From: CAVQGZ01 sp964356295
GTDB taxonomy: Bacteria > Actinomycetota > Actinomycetes > Jiangellales > Jiangellaceae
Direction: 5' to 3'
Assembly: GCA_964356295.1 (NCBI GenBank)
Contig: CAYHHE010000031.1
Location: 1 to 27,138, forward strand
DNA length: 27,138 nt
Shown: piece by piece, positions 1 to 9,769 of the stretch
Layout of the letters: the number at the start of each line of letters is the position of its first letter
Position numbering within the stretch: position 1 is the first letter of the stretch
Position numbers and translations under genes: made by a program
Notes under the pieces: model-generated
What the model was told of the DNA's origin: nothing
Seen by the model: only the letters and a program-made list of their open reading frames with translations
Database searches by the model: none

Positions 1-1101
1 GACGATGATCTCGGGCGCGCCGAGGTCGATCAGCCTCTTGAGCCGGTTGTTGCGGTTGATCACGCGGCGGTACAGGTCGTTGAGGTCCGAGGTGGCGAAG
101 CGGCCACCGTCGAGCTGCACCATCGGGCGCAGGTCCGGCGGGATCACCGGCACCGCGTCCAGCACCATGCCGCGGGGGTCGTTGGTGGTGGTGAGGAACG
201 CCGAGACGACCTTCAGCCGCTTGAGCGCCCGGGCCTTCTTCTGGCCGCGGCCGCTGCGGATGACCTCGCGCAGCCTCCCCGCCTCGCCCTCGAGGTCGAA
301 GGTCTCCAGCCGGTCCTTGATCGCCTGGGCGCCCATGCCTCCCCGGAAGTACCGGCCGTACCGGTCGCGCATCTTGCGGAAGAGGATCTCGTTGCCCTCG
401 AGGTCCTGGACCTTGAGGTTGACGAACCGGTCCCACACCTCCTCGAGGTCGGCGATCTCGGCATCGGCGCGCTTGCGGATCTGCGCCATCTCCCGCTCGC
501 CGGACTCCTTGACCTTGCGCTTGGCGTCACCCTTCGCGCCCTCGGCCTCCAGCTCGGCCAGGTCGCCCTCGAGCTTGGTGGCCCGGGTCTCGATCTCGGC
601 GTCGCGGCGCCCCGCGATGCGCTGACGCTCGATGTCCAGCGCGGCCTCCATGTTCGGCCGGTCGCGGTGGCGGGCCTCCTCGTCCACCTCGGTGATCATG
701 TAGGCGGCGAAGTAGATGACCTTCTCCAGGTCCTTGGGCGCTAGGTCGAGCAGGTAGCCCAGCCGGGACGGGACACCCTTGAAGTACCAGATGTGGGTGA
801 CCGGAGCGGCGAGCTCGACGTGCCCCATCCGCTCGCGGCGCACCTTGGCGCGGGTCACCTCGACGCCGCAGCGCTCGCAGATGATGCCCTTGAAGCGGAC
901 GCGCTTGTACTTGCCGCAGTAGCACTCCCAGTCACGGGTCGGACCGAAGATCTTCTCGCAGAACAGCCCGTCCTTCTCCGGCTTGAGGGTGCGGTAGTTG
1001 ATGGTCTCCGGCTTCTTCACCTCACCGTGCGACCAGGTCCGGATGTCGTCGGCCGTAGCCAGGCCGATGCGAATCCGGTCGAAGAAGTTGACGTCGAGCA
1101 C
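1..1101 (-). CDS. rpoC: RNA polymerase beta' subunit, 5' part (runs off left edge)
   Basis: This is the N-terminal 367 codons of the largest catalytic subunit of RNA polymerase; the rest lies beyond position 1. The protein opens VLDVNFFDRIRIGLATADDI and has the zinc-ribbon cysteines C60, C62, C75 and C78 in the DWECYCGKYKRVRFKGIICERCG stretch. The clamp and coiled-coil region follows, and the visible part ends after NDLYRRVINRNNRLKRLIDL, the lid/rudder entry. I chose the GTG at 1101-1099 because GAAGGAG lies 5 bases before it and because family members start at this point. The gap to rpoB is 39 bp with no terminator, so the two are cotranscribed. The reading frame is intact and nothing visible departs from the family. 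Confidence 0.97.
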   Translation of the reverse strand, partial: MLDVNFFDRIRIGLATADDIRTWSHGEVKKPETINYRTLKPEKDGLFCEKIFGPTRDWECYCGKYKRVRFKGIICERCGVEVTRAKVRRERMGHVELAAPVTHIWYFKGVPSRLGYLLDLAPKDLEKVIYFAAYMITEVDEEARHRDRPNMEAALDIERQRIAGRRDAEIETRATKLEGDLAELEAEGAKGDAKRKVKESGEREMAQIRKRADAEIADLEEVWDRFVNLKVQDLEGNEILFRKMRDRYGRYFRGGMGAQAIKDRLETFDLEGEAGRLREVIRSGRGQKKARALKRLKVVSAFLTTTNDPRGMVLDAVPVIPPDLRPMVQLDGGRFATSDLNDLYRRVINRNNRLKRLIDLGAPEIIV

Positions 1102-1140
1102 TCAGGCTCCTTCTCTCGTGTGTCTGGTTGTCACAACTGG

Positions 1141-4572
<3,432 letters not shown>

Positions 4573-4723
4573 GTGTGGTCCTTCCCCTACTGGCACGGGC
4601 AGAGGCTCGTTCGGTTGTGGGCGCGACTCAGCCCACCCGGCTCTCGAGCAGCCAGACGGCACCCAGCAGGGGGCCCAGGCAGCGGGGCGGGAGTGAAGGC
4701 AGGAGGAGGCAGCGCAACGCACC

Positions 4724-4752
4724 AGTGTAGCGACGGGCTACACCGCTGTCGA
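4724..4752 (-). promoter_or_regulatory. probable rpoB promoter overlapped by a perfect inverted repeat
   Basis: Reading leftward, a -35 box TCGACA (4752-4747) is separated by 17 bases from a -10 box TACACT (4729-4724). This is close to the primary sigma-factor consensus. The perfect 7-bp inverted repeat GTGTAGC-N5-GCTACAC (4725-4743) covers the -10 box and part of the spacer, where a repressor or activator could bind. No transcript start is known here; the call rests on the sequence alone. Confidence 0.6.
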
Positions 4753-4808
4753 ATCGTGCAGGCGCACGGCATTGGCAGGCCCCGGACACGCAGGCCGGCA
4801 CGCATCCG

Positions 4809-4838
4809 AGGATGGACGTGGTACCGGCCCCGCGTCAA
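4809..4838 (-). promoter_or_regulatory. second candidate promoter upstream of rpoB
   Basis: TTGACG (4838-4833) and CATCCT (4814-4809) are 18 bases apart on the minus strand. The -35 box is strong and the -10 box is weaker. It could be a distal rpoB promoter, but it ranks below the TCGACA/TACACT pair. Confidence 0.35.
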
Positions 4839-4904
4839 GGGGGGAGTTCGGCGACCCGAGCGCCCGCGCGACTCGCCGGGGGCAGGGCCTGTCGAGCAGC
4901 GGGG

Positions 4905-5303
4905 CTACTTGACGGTGACGGTGGCCCCGGCAGCCTCGAGCTGCGCCTTGGCCTTGTCCGCGGCGTCCTTGGCCACCTTCTCCAGCACCGGCTTGGGCGC
5001 GCCGTCGACGAGGTCCTTGGCCTCCTTGAGCCCGAGGCTGGTCAGCGCCCGGACCTCCTTGATGACCTGGATCTTCTTCTCGCCGGCACCCTCGAGGATG
5101 ACGTCGAACTCGTCCTGCTCCTCCTCGACCGCGGCCTCGGCACCACCGGCGGCACCACCGGCCAGGGGGGCGGCGGCGACGGCGACGGGGGCGGCGGCGG
5201 TCACGCCGAAGGTCTCCTCGAACTGCTTGACGAAGTCCGAGAGCTCCAGCAGCGTCATCTCCTTGAAGACGTCCAGCAGCTCGTCGGTGCTCAGCTTGGC
5301 CAT
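4905..5303 (-). CDS. rplL: 50S ribosomal protein L7/L12
   Basis: This is the stalk protein of the large ribosomal subunit, which recruits translation GTPases. It has 132 residues, the normal size for actinobacteria. The N-terminal dimerisation/L10-binding part (MAKLSTDELLDVFKEMTLLE) is followed by an alanine- and glycine-rich hinge (about residues 38-60). The C-terminal factor-binding domain carries EFDVILEGAGEKKIQVIKEV and GLKEAKDLVDGAPKPV. The ATG has a GAGAGGAACG ribosome site. The gene lies 27 bp after rplJ, consistent with the usual rplJ-rplL pairing and shared control through the leader upstream of rplJ. Confidence 0.98.
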   Translation of the reverse strand: MAKLSTDELLDVFKEMTLLELSDFVKQFEETFGVTAAAPVAVAAAPLAGGAAGGAEAAVEEEQDEFDVILEGAGEKKIQVIKEVRALTSLGLKEAKDLVDGAPKPVLEKVAKDAADKAKAQLEAAGATVTVK

Positions 5304-5330
5304 GGGTTCGTTCCTCTCGTTGTCGGGGGG

Positions 5331-5900
5331 TCAGTCGGTGGTGGTCTGCGCGGCAGCGGGCTGCGCTGCGGCTGGTTCAGGCGCGCCCTGCTCCACCTGC
5401 TGGCGCAGCGCGTCCACGACCCGGGCGGTCTGGGCCAGCGGTGCGGCGAACAGGCTGACTGCCTGGCTCGCCGAGGCCTTCATCAGGCCCGCCAACTTGG
5501 CCAGCAGCACCTCACGGGACTCCAGGTCGGCCAGCTTGGCCACCTCGGTCGCGTCCAGGAACCGTCCGGACAGCAGGCCGCCGCGCAGCACCAGCGCAGG
5601 ATGCGCCCTGCCGAACTCGCGCAGGCCCTTGGCCGCCTCCACCGGGTCGCCCTTGACGAAGGCGACGGCGGACGGGCCGGAGAACTCCTCCACCAGCACG
5701 TCGGCACCGGCAGCGGTGGCCGCGCGACGAGCCAGGGTGTTCTTCACGACGGTGTAGCTCACCTGTTCGCCGAGCGAGCGACGAAGCTGCGACAGCTCTG
5801 CCATGCTCAGTCCGCGGTACTCGGTGAGCACGACGGCGGTGGCCGAGCGGAACTCCTGCGTGAGCTGCTCGACGTCCGCGACCTTGTCGGGCCGGGCCAT
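5331..5900 (-). CDS. rplJ: 50S ribosomal protein L10
   Basis: This is the base of the ribosomal stalk, which anchors L7/L12 dimers to 23S rRNA. It has 189 residues and starts MARPDKVADVEQLTQEFRSA. The conserved segment VLTEYRGLSMAELSQLRRSL is present, followed by YTVVKNTLARRAA. The C-terminal helix (KLAGLMKASASQAVSLFAAP and onward), where L12 binds, ends in an Ala/Pro/Gln-rich tail. The start has the ribosome site GGAAGGGG. About 230 bp upstream of the start lies the end of rplA. That gap is filled by an L10-type leader, so expression is probably regulated by excess L10 or L10-L12 binding the mRNA. Confidence 0.97.
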   Translation of the reverse strand: MARPDKVADVEQLTQEFRSATAVVLTEYRGLSMAELSQLRRSLGEQVSYTVVKNTLARRAATAAGADVLVEEFSGPSAVAFVKGDPVEAAKGLREFGRAHPALVLRGGLLSGRFLDATEVAKLADLESREVLLAKLAGLMKASASQAVSLFAAPLAQTARVVDALRQQVEQGAPEPAAAQPAAAQTTTD

Positions 5901-5978
5901 GGGTCCCCTTCCGTTGCGGTGCCTGTCCGCCGCGGTGCGGTCCGCTGCGGTGCCGACCGCCAGAGCGGGCCCGTCACG

Positions 5979-6004
5979 ACGAAAGCCCCGGCTCAGGCCG
6001 GGGC
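5979..6004 (-). terminator. terminator-like hairpin inside the rplJ leader
   Basis: There is a perfect 8-bp stem, GCCCCGGC-CTGA-GCCGGGGC, followed by TTTCGT on the minus strand. It lies about 85 bases before the rplJ start. Stem strength and position suggest an attenuator or partial terminator that sets the ratio of rplJL-rpoB reads to rplKA reads. The T-run is short, so it is unlikely to be a full stop. Confidence 0.5.
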
Positions 6005-6122
6005 GAGCCCCCGAGTGGGGGCATCACGTTCCACAGCCTGCGCGGGACGCCCTACGGGCCTTCGGACCCCTTCACCGTCCCGTGAGGGTGGTCGGTGCGG
6101 GGATCATCCAGCGGTCTTCGGC
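5985..6122 (-). ncRNA. ribosomal protein L10 leader (rplJ mRNA leader)
   Basis: This is a structured 5' leader between rplA and rplJ. Reading leftward it begins GCCGAAGACCGCTGG, and then contains CCCGTAGGGCGTCC next to GCGCAGGCTGTGG. As I know them, these are features of actinobacterial L10 leaders, whose fold mimics the L10 site on 23S rRNA. Two strong hairpins follow: GCCCCC-N4-GGGGGC (6022-6007) and GCCCCGGC-N4-GCCGGGGC (6004-5985). The ends are approximate. A TATTCT -10-like box at 6136-6131 with only a weak -35 box could start a transcript right at this leader. Confidence 0.75.
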
Positions 6123-6134
6123 GCGAGAAGAATA

Positions 6135-6845
6135 TCAGGCCTCGGCCGCGGTCGTCGCCCGCATCGCGGACGGGTCGACCGGGATGCCCGGCCCCATCGT
6201 GGTGGAGATGGTCGCCTTCTTGACGTAGCGGCCCTTGGCTGCCGACGGCTTGAGCCGGATCACCTCGTCCACGGCGGCCTGGTAGTTCTCCAGCAGCGCA
6301 GCCGCGGTGAAGGACACCTTGCCGATGATGAAGTGGAGGTTGGAGTTGCGGTCGACGCGGAACTCGATCTTGCCGCCCTTGATCTCGGACACGGCCTTCG
6401 CCACGTCCATGGTCACCGTCCCCGTCTTCGGGTTGGGCATCAGGCCGCGCGGGCCGAGCACCCGGCCGAGGCGTCCGACCTTGCCCATCATGTCCGGGGT
6501 GGCCACGACGGCGTCGAAGTCGAGGCGGCCGTCCTGGACCTCGGCGATGAGGTCGTCGGAGCCGACGATGTCGGCGCCGGCCTGCTCGGCCTCGGTCGCC
6601 TTCGGCCCGGCGGCGAACACCAGCACCCGCGCCGTCTTGCCCGTGCCGTGCGGCAGGTTGACCGTGCCGCGGACCATCTGGTCGGCCTTGCGCGGGTCGA
6701 CGCCGATCCGCAGGGCGACCTCGACCGTTGCGTCGAAGGACGTCGGTGAGGACTGCCTGGCCAGCTCGATCGCCGACGCCGGGTCGTACAGCCGGTCACG
6801 GTCGATGGTGGCTGCCGCAGTGCGGTAGCCCTTGCTGCGCTTCAT
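6135..6845 (-). CDS. rplA: 50S ribosomal protein L1
   Basis: This large-subunit protein of the L1 stalk is involved in releasing deacylated tRNA from the E site. It has 236 residues. It starts MKRSKGYRTAAATIDRDRLY, and the L1 signature falls in VLGPRGLMPNPKTGTVTMDV. GGKIEFRVDRNSNLHFIIGK follows in the second half of domain I. I chose the ATG at 6845 because GAGGAGATCAC lies directly before it. A longer in-frame reading exists, but its extra N-terminal residues are not conserved. The gene follows rplK by 70 bp, the usual L11-L1 pairing. In many bacteria L1 represses its own mRNA, but I did not identify the target here. Confidence 0.97.
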   Translation of the reverse strand: MKRSKGYRTAAATIDRDRLYDPASAIELARQSSPTSFDATVEVALRIGVDPRKADQMVRGTVNLPHGTGKTARVLVFAAGPKATEAEQAGADIVGSDDLIAEVQDGRLDFDAVVATPDMMGKVGRLGRVLGPRGLMPNPKTGTVTMDVAKAVSEIKGGKIEFRVDRNSNLHFIIGKVSFTAAALLENYQAAVDEVIRLKPSAAKGRYVKKATISTTMGPGIPVDPSAMRATTAAEA

Positions 6846-6915
6846 GTGATCTCCTCGGTTCGAGCGGAGAGTGTGGTGCGGACGAGCGCTCGCCCTCCCA
6901 CGCCGGGTGTGACGG

Positions 6916-7353
6916 TCAGTCGGTGACGGTGATGCCCATCTGGCGGGCGGTGCCGGCGATGATCTTCTCGGCCGCGTCGAGGTCGTTGGCGTTGAGGTCC
7001 GGCATCTTCTGCTCGGCGATCTGGCGCACCTGGGTGCGGCTGATCGAGGCGACCTTGACACGGTGCGGCTCACCTGAGCCCTTGTCGACACCGGCGGCCT
7101 TGAGGATGAGCTTGGCGGCCGGAGGCGTCTTGGTGACGAAGTCGAAGGACCGGTCCTCGTAGACGGTGATCTCGACGGGGATGACGTCGCCGCGCTGGCT
7201 CTCGGTGGCGGCGTTGTAGGCCTTGCAGAACTCCATGATGTTGACGCCGTGCTGGCCGAGCGCGGGACCCACGGGCGGCGCCGGGGTCGCCTGACCGGCC
7301 TGGATCTGGAGCTTGATGAGGCCGGCGACCTTCTTCTTCTTCCTGGGGGGCAT
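6916..7353 (-). CDS. rplK: 50S ribosomal protein L11
   Basis: This protein of the GTPase-associated centre binds 23S rRNA with L10 and is the site of thiopeptide action and RelA sensing. It has 145 residues and starts MPPRKKKKVAGLIKLQIQAG. The Pro-rich switch QATPAPPVGPALGQHGVNIM is intact, so thiostrepton-type contacts look normal. The C-terminal rRNA-binding domain contains KTPPAAKLILKAAGVDKGSG and ends GTARQMGITVTD. The start at 7353 is preceded by GAAGGAAC. It sits 40 bp after nusG in the standard nusG-rplK-rplA order and is probably cotranscribed with nusG. Confidence 0.98.
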   Translation of the reverse strand: MPPRKKKKVAGLIKLQIQAGQATPAPPVGPALGQHGVNIMEFCKAYNAATESQRGDVIPVEITVYEDRSFDFVTKTPPAAKLILKAAGVDKGSGEPHRVKVASISRTQVRQIAEQKMPDLNANDLDAAEKIIAGTARQMGITVTD

Positions 7354-7393
7354 GCGGGAGTTCCTTCGGTGTCCTGGTGGGGCGGTGGGCCGG

Positions 7394-8125
7394 CTAGATC
7401 TTCTGGATCTGGCTGAAGGAGAGCTCCACGGGCGTCTCCCGGCCGAAGATCTCCACCAGGCCCTTGATCCTCTGGGCGTCGGCATTGATCTCGTTGATGG
7501 TCGCGTGCAGCGAGGCGAACGGGCCGTCCACCACCATGACGGAGTCACCCACGCTGAAGTCGGCGACCTCGACGGTCGGACGAGCCCCGGCGGCGGCCTT
7601 CTTGTGCTCGGCCAGGGTCGGCGCCAGCCAGCCCTCCACCTCCTCCAGCGAGAGCGGGAGGGGGTGGTGAGCGTTGCCGACGAACCCGGTGACCGAGGGG
7701 GTGTTGCGCACCGCGGTCCAGGACTCGTCGGTGAGGTCCATCCGCACCAGGACGTAGCCCGGGAAGCGCACCCGCTTGACCATGCGCCGCTGGCCGGACT
7801 TGATCTCCGGCACCTCCTCGGTGGGCACGACCACCTCGTAGATGTAGTCCTCCATGTTCATGCTGGAGATCCGGCTCTCCAGGTTCGCTTTCACCCGGTT
7901 CTCCATGCCGGAGTAGGAGTGCACCACGTACCACTCGCCCGGCTTGGACCGCAGCGTGGCACGAAACTCCTCCAGGGGGTCCGGAGCCTGCTCGGGCACG
8001 TCCTGCCCGGTCACGTCCTGCCCGGTCACGTCCTGCCCGGTCACGTCCTGCCCGGTCACGTCCTCGCCGGTCACGTCGTCGTCTGTCGCGCTGGTGGACA
8101 CGGCTACTTCCTCGTTGTCGATCAT
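7394..8125 (-). CDS. nusG: transcription termination/antitermination factor NusG
   Basis: NusG binds RNA polymerase and links it to Rho or ribosomal S10. The product is 243 residues, longer than E. coli NusG (about 180) because of an acidic N-terminal extension of about 60 residues, typical of actinobacteria. That extension contains five near-identical pentapeptides (VTGED once, VTGQD four times). The NGN domain begins at about residue 63 (GEWYVVHSYSGMENRVKANL) and includes RFPGYVLVRMDLTDESWTAV. The C-terminal KOW domain contains FSVGDSVMVVDGPFASLHAT and ends VELSFSQIQKI. The ATG at 8125 overlaps the secE stop as ATGA, which implies translational coupling. Confidence 0.96.
   Translation of the reverse strand: MIDNEEVAVSTSATDDDVTGEDVTGQDVTGQDVTGQDVTGQDVPEQAPDPLEEFRATLRSKPGEWYVVHSYSGMENRVKANLESRISSMNMEDYIYEVVVPTEEVPEIKSGQRRMVKRVRFPGYVLVRMDLTDESWTAVRNTPSVTGFVGNAHHPLPLSLEEVEGWLAPTLAEHKKAAAGARPTVEVADFSVGDSVMVVDGPFASLHATINEINADAQRIKGLVEIFGRETPVELSFSQIQKI
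7997..8071 (-). repeat. 15-bp tandem repeat (5 units) inside nusG
   Basis: Five head-to-tail 15-bp units lie at 7997-8011, 8012-8026, 8027-8041, 8042-8056 and 8057-8071 (plus-strand unit cacgtcctgcccggt). The first four are identical and the fifth differs at two bases (tg to cg). A decayed sixth unit follows at 8072-8086. The unit length is a multiple of three, so copy-number changes would keep nusG in frame and only lengthen or shorten its disordered tail. Confidence 0.95.
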
Positions 8126-8328
8126 CCGAGCACCGCCCGGACGGCTTCTCCGAACGCCAGGTCCAGCACCGTGACGATGGCGATCATGATCGCGACGAAG
8201 ACGAGGACGACGGCGGTGTAGTTGAGCAGCTGCGGACGGGTCGGGTAGACCACCTTGCGGAGCTCGGCGACCACCTGTCGAAGGAACAGCGTCATCCGCG
8301 ACCACAGGTTGCTGCGGGTCGTCGTCAC
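8122..8328 (-). CDS. secE: preprotein translocase subunit SecE
   Basis: This is the small essential clamp subunit of the SecYEG protein-export channel. The 68-residue product has the short amphipathic helix FLRQVVAELRKVVYPTRPQL, with the conserved K-V-x-x-P-T pattern. One membrane segment follows (about residues 37-60, TAVVLVFVAIMIAIVTVLDL). I prefer the GTG at 8328 because GAGG lies nine bases upstream. The later ATG at 8295 has no ribosome site and would cut into the conserved N-terminal part. The stop overlaps the nusG start. The gene lies 49 bp after tRNA-Trp in the familiar tRNA-Trp-secE-nusG order. Confidence 0.93.
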   Translation of the reverse strand: MTTTRSNLWSRMTLFLRQVVAELRKVVYPTRPQLLNYTAVVLVFVAIMIAIVTVLDLAFGEAVRAVLG

Positions 8329-8377
8329 TGTCGCTGTCCTCGTCGTTCGTTGTCGGGTCGTGCGTTCGGTCGGGGCG

Positions 8378-8450
8378 CAGGGCAGGAGGGACTCGAACCC
8401 CCAGCCGCCGGTTTTGGAGACCGGTGCTCTTCCAGTTGAGCTACTGCCCT
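8378..8450 (-). tRNA. tRNA-Trp (anticodon CCA)
   Basis: This is a 73-nt cloverleaf on the minus strand. The acceptor stem pairs AGGGCAG (8450-8444) with CTGCCCT (8385-8379), with discriminator G at 8378. The D arm is GCTC/GAGC, the anticodon arm CCGGT-CTCCAAA-ACCGG with CCA at 8417-8415 (tRNA positions 34-36), and the T arm has TTCGAGT in the loop. The 3' CCA is not encoded. It sits directly upstream of secE and probably shares its promoter. Confidence 0.97.
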
Positions 8451-8475
8451 CGGGTCGGACATCCGCCGACCGGTC

Positions 8476-8505
8476 AGTGTACGTCCACCCAACCACGATG
8501 GTCGA
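8476..8505 (-). promoter_or_regulatory. probable promoter of tRNA-Trp-secE-nusG
   Basis: TCGACC (8505-8500) and TACACT (8481-8476) are 18 bases apart, with the -10 box 25 bases before the mature tRNA end. The -10 hexamer is identical to that of the proposed rpoB promoter, and the -35 boxes are also similar. Confidence 0.55.
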
Positions 8506-8522
8506 ACCGCGACCGTCGTCCC

Positions 8523-8551
8523 GTGACCGTCGACCCGACGCATGCCACGAT
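8523..8551 (+). promoter_or_regulatory. candidate leaderless promoter of the aminotransferase gene
   Basis: GTGACC (8523-8528) and CACGAT (8546-8551) are 17 bases apart. The -10 box ends six bases before the ATG at 8558, which would place the transcript start at or next to the start codon. No ribosome site is visible before that ATG, which fits leaderless translation. Confidence 0.45.
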
Positions 8552-8557
8552 GCCTCC

Positions 8558-9769
8558 ATGAGCCTGGGCCACCGCGTCAGCCGCCGCATCGCCGCGATCA
8601 CCGAGAGCGCCACCCTTGCCGTGGACGCCAAGGCGAAAGCGCTGAAGGCCGCCGGACGCCCGGTGATCGGGTTCGGGGCGGGAGAGCCGGACTTCCCCAC
8701 CCCCGACTACGTCGTGGCGGCCGCCCAGGCGGCCTGCAGCGTGCCGGCCAACCACCGCTACACCCCAGCCGCCGGCCTCCCCGAGCTGCGTGAGGCGATC
8801 GCGGCCAAGACGCTGCGCGACTCCGGCGTGGCAGTCTCGCCGTCGCAGGTGCTGGTGACCAACGGAGGAAAGCAGGCGGTGTACCAGGCGTTCGCCACGC
8901 TGCTCGACCCCGGTGACGAGGTGCTGCTGCCCACCCCGCACTGGACGACCTACCCCGAGGCCATCCGGCTCGCCGGTGGGGTGCCGGTCCAGGTGGTGGC
9001 CGACCAGACGCAGGGCTACCGGGTCAGCGTGGACCAGCTCGAGCAGGCCCGCACCCCGAGGACGCAGGCGCTGCTGCTCTGCTCGCCGTCCAACCCGACC
9101 GGTGCGGTGTCCTCCCCCGAGGAGATCCGGGCCATCGGCCGGTGGGCGCTCGAGCACGGCGTGTGGGTCGTCACCGACGAGATCTACGAGCACCTGGTCT
9201 ACGGGGACGCGGTGTTCTCCTCGGTGCTGGCCGAGGTGCCCGAGCTCGCCGAGACCTGTGTCGTGGTCAACGGCGTGGCCAAGACGTACGCCATGACGGG
9301 ATGGCGGGTCGGCTGGCTCATCGGCCCACCGGACGTGGTCAAGGCCGCCACCAACCTTCAGAGCCACTTGTCGAGCAACGTCGCGAACGTCTCCCAGCGC
9401 GCCGCCCTCGCGGCGGTGTCCGGCGACCTGTCGGCGGTCGCGACGATGCGGGAGGCCTTCGACCGCCGACGCCTCACGATCACCTCGATGCTCGCCGAGA
9501 TCGACGGGGTGGTCTGCCCGCTGCCCGAGGGCGCGTTCTACGTCTACCCGAACGTGTCCGGGCTGCTCGGTCGCGAGATCCGCGGCCGTCGCCCGGGGAC
9601 GACGAGCGAGCTCGCCGAGGTGCTCCTGGACGAGGCCGAGGTGGCTGTCGTGCCGGGAGAGGCATTCGGACCCAGCGGGTACCTGCGGTTGTCGTATGCA
9701 CTCAGCGACGCCGACCTCGTCGAGGGGGTCAGCCGCATGCAACGGCTGTTCGCCGAGGCGGCCCCCTGA
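8558..9769 (+). CDS. PLP-dependent aminotransferase, aspartate aminotransferase-like
   Basis: This is a fold-type I, class I/II aminotransferase of 403 residues. Such enzymes move an amino group between an amino acid and a 2-oxo acid; the closest resemblance is to aspartate aminotransferases of the Thermus/Bacillus type. Visible motifs are GFGAGEPDFPTPDYV (38-52), the cofactor-contact SPSNPTG (176-182), DEIY (207-210, D207 binding the pyridine nitrogen), the Schiff-base lysine K242 in VAKTYAMTGWRVGW, and the C-terminal LRLSYALS with the substrate-carboxylate arginine. The gene is divergent from tRNA-Trp/secE. The downstream deaminase frame begins within its stop codon, so the two are translationally coupled. 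Exact substrate preference cannot be read from sequence. Confidence 0.9.
   Translation: MSLGHRVSRRIAAITESATLAVDAKAKALKAAGRPVIGFGAGEPDFPTPDYVVAAAQAACSVPANHRYTPAAGLPELREAIAAKTLRDSGVAVSPSQVLVTNGGKQAVYQAFATLLDPGDEVLLPTPHWTTYPEAIRLAGGVPVQVVADQTQGYRVSVDQLEQARTPRTQALLLCSPSNPTGAVSSPEEIRAIGRWALEHGVWVVTDEIYEHLVYGDAVFSSVLAEVPELAETCVVVNGVAKTYAMTGWRVGWLIGPPDVVKAATNLQSHLSSNVANVSQRAALAAVSGDLSAVATMREAFDRRRLTITSMLAEIDGVVCPLPEGAFYVYPNVSGLLGREIRGRRPGTTSELAEVLLDEAEVAVVPGEAFGPSGYLRLSYALSDADLVEGVSRMQRLFAEAAP

Larger units (their letters stand above)
4573..4904 (-). promoter_or_regulatory. rplL-rpoB spacer (332 bp) with promoters and rpoB 5' leader
   Basis: This is the only gene-free stretch over 300 bases in the window. 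On the minus strand it holds two candidate promoters, annotated separately. The proximal one would give an rpoB leader of about 145 nt ending in GGGGAAGGA before the TTG start. I see no strong hairpin followed by a T-run after rplL, so read-through from the ribosomal protein genes is likely in addition to local initiation. Open frames crossing this stretch have no family resemblance, and I do not call them. Confidence 0.6.

Noticed and set aside
7997..8086. Short regular repeats that might be a CRISPR array
   Set aside because: The units are directly abutting with no spacers, lie inside the nusG reading frame and keep frame.
7394..8305. A longer nusG start at 8305
   Set aside because: The extra residues would read through secE in another frame. 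The ATG at 8125, overlapping the secE stop, fits the usual coupling.
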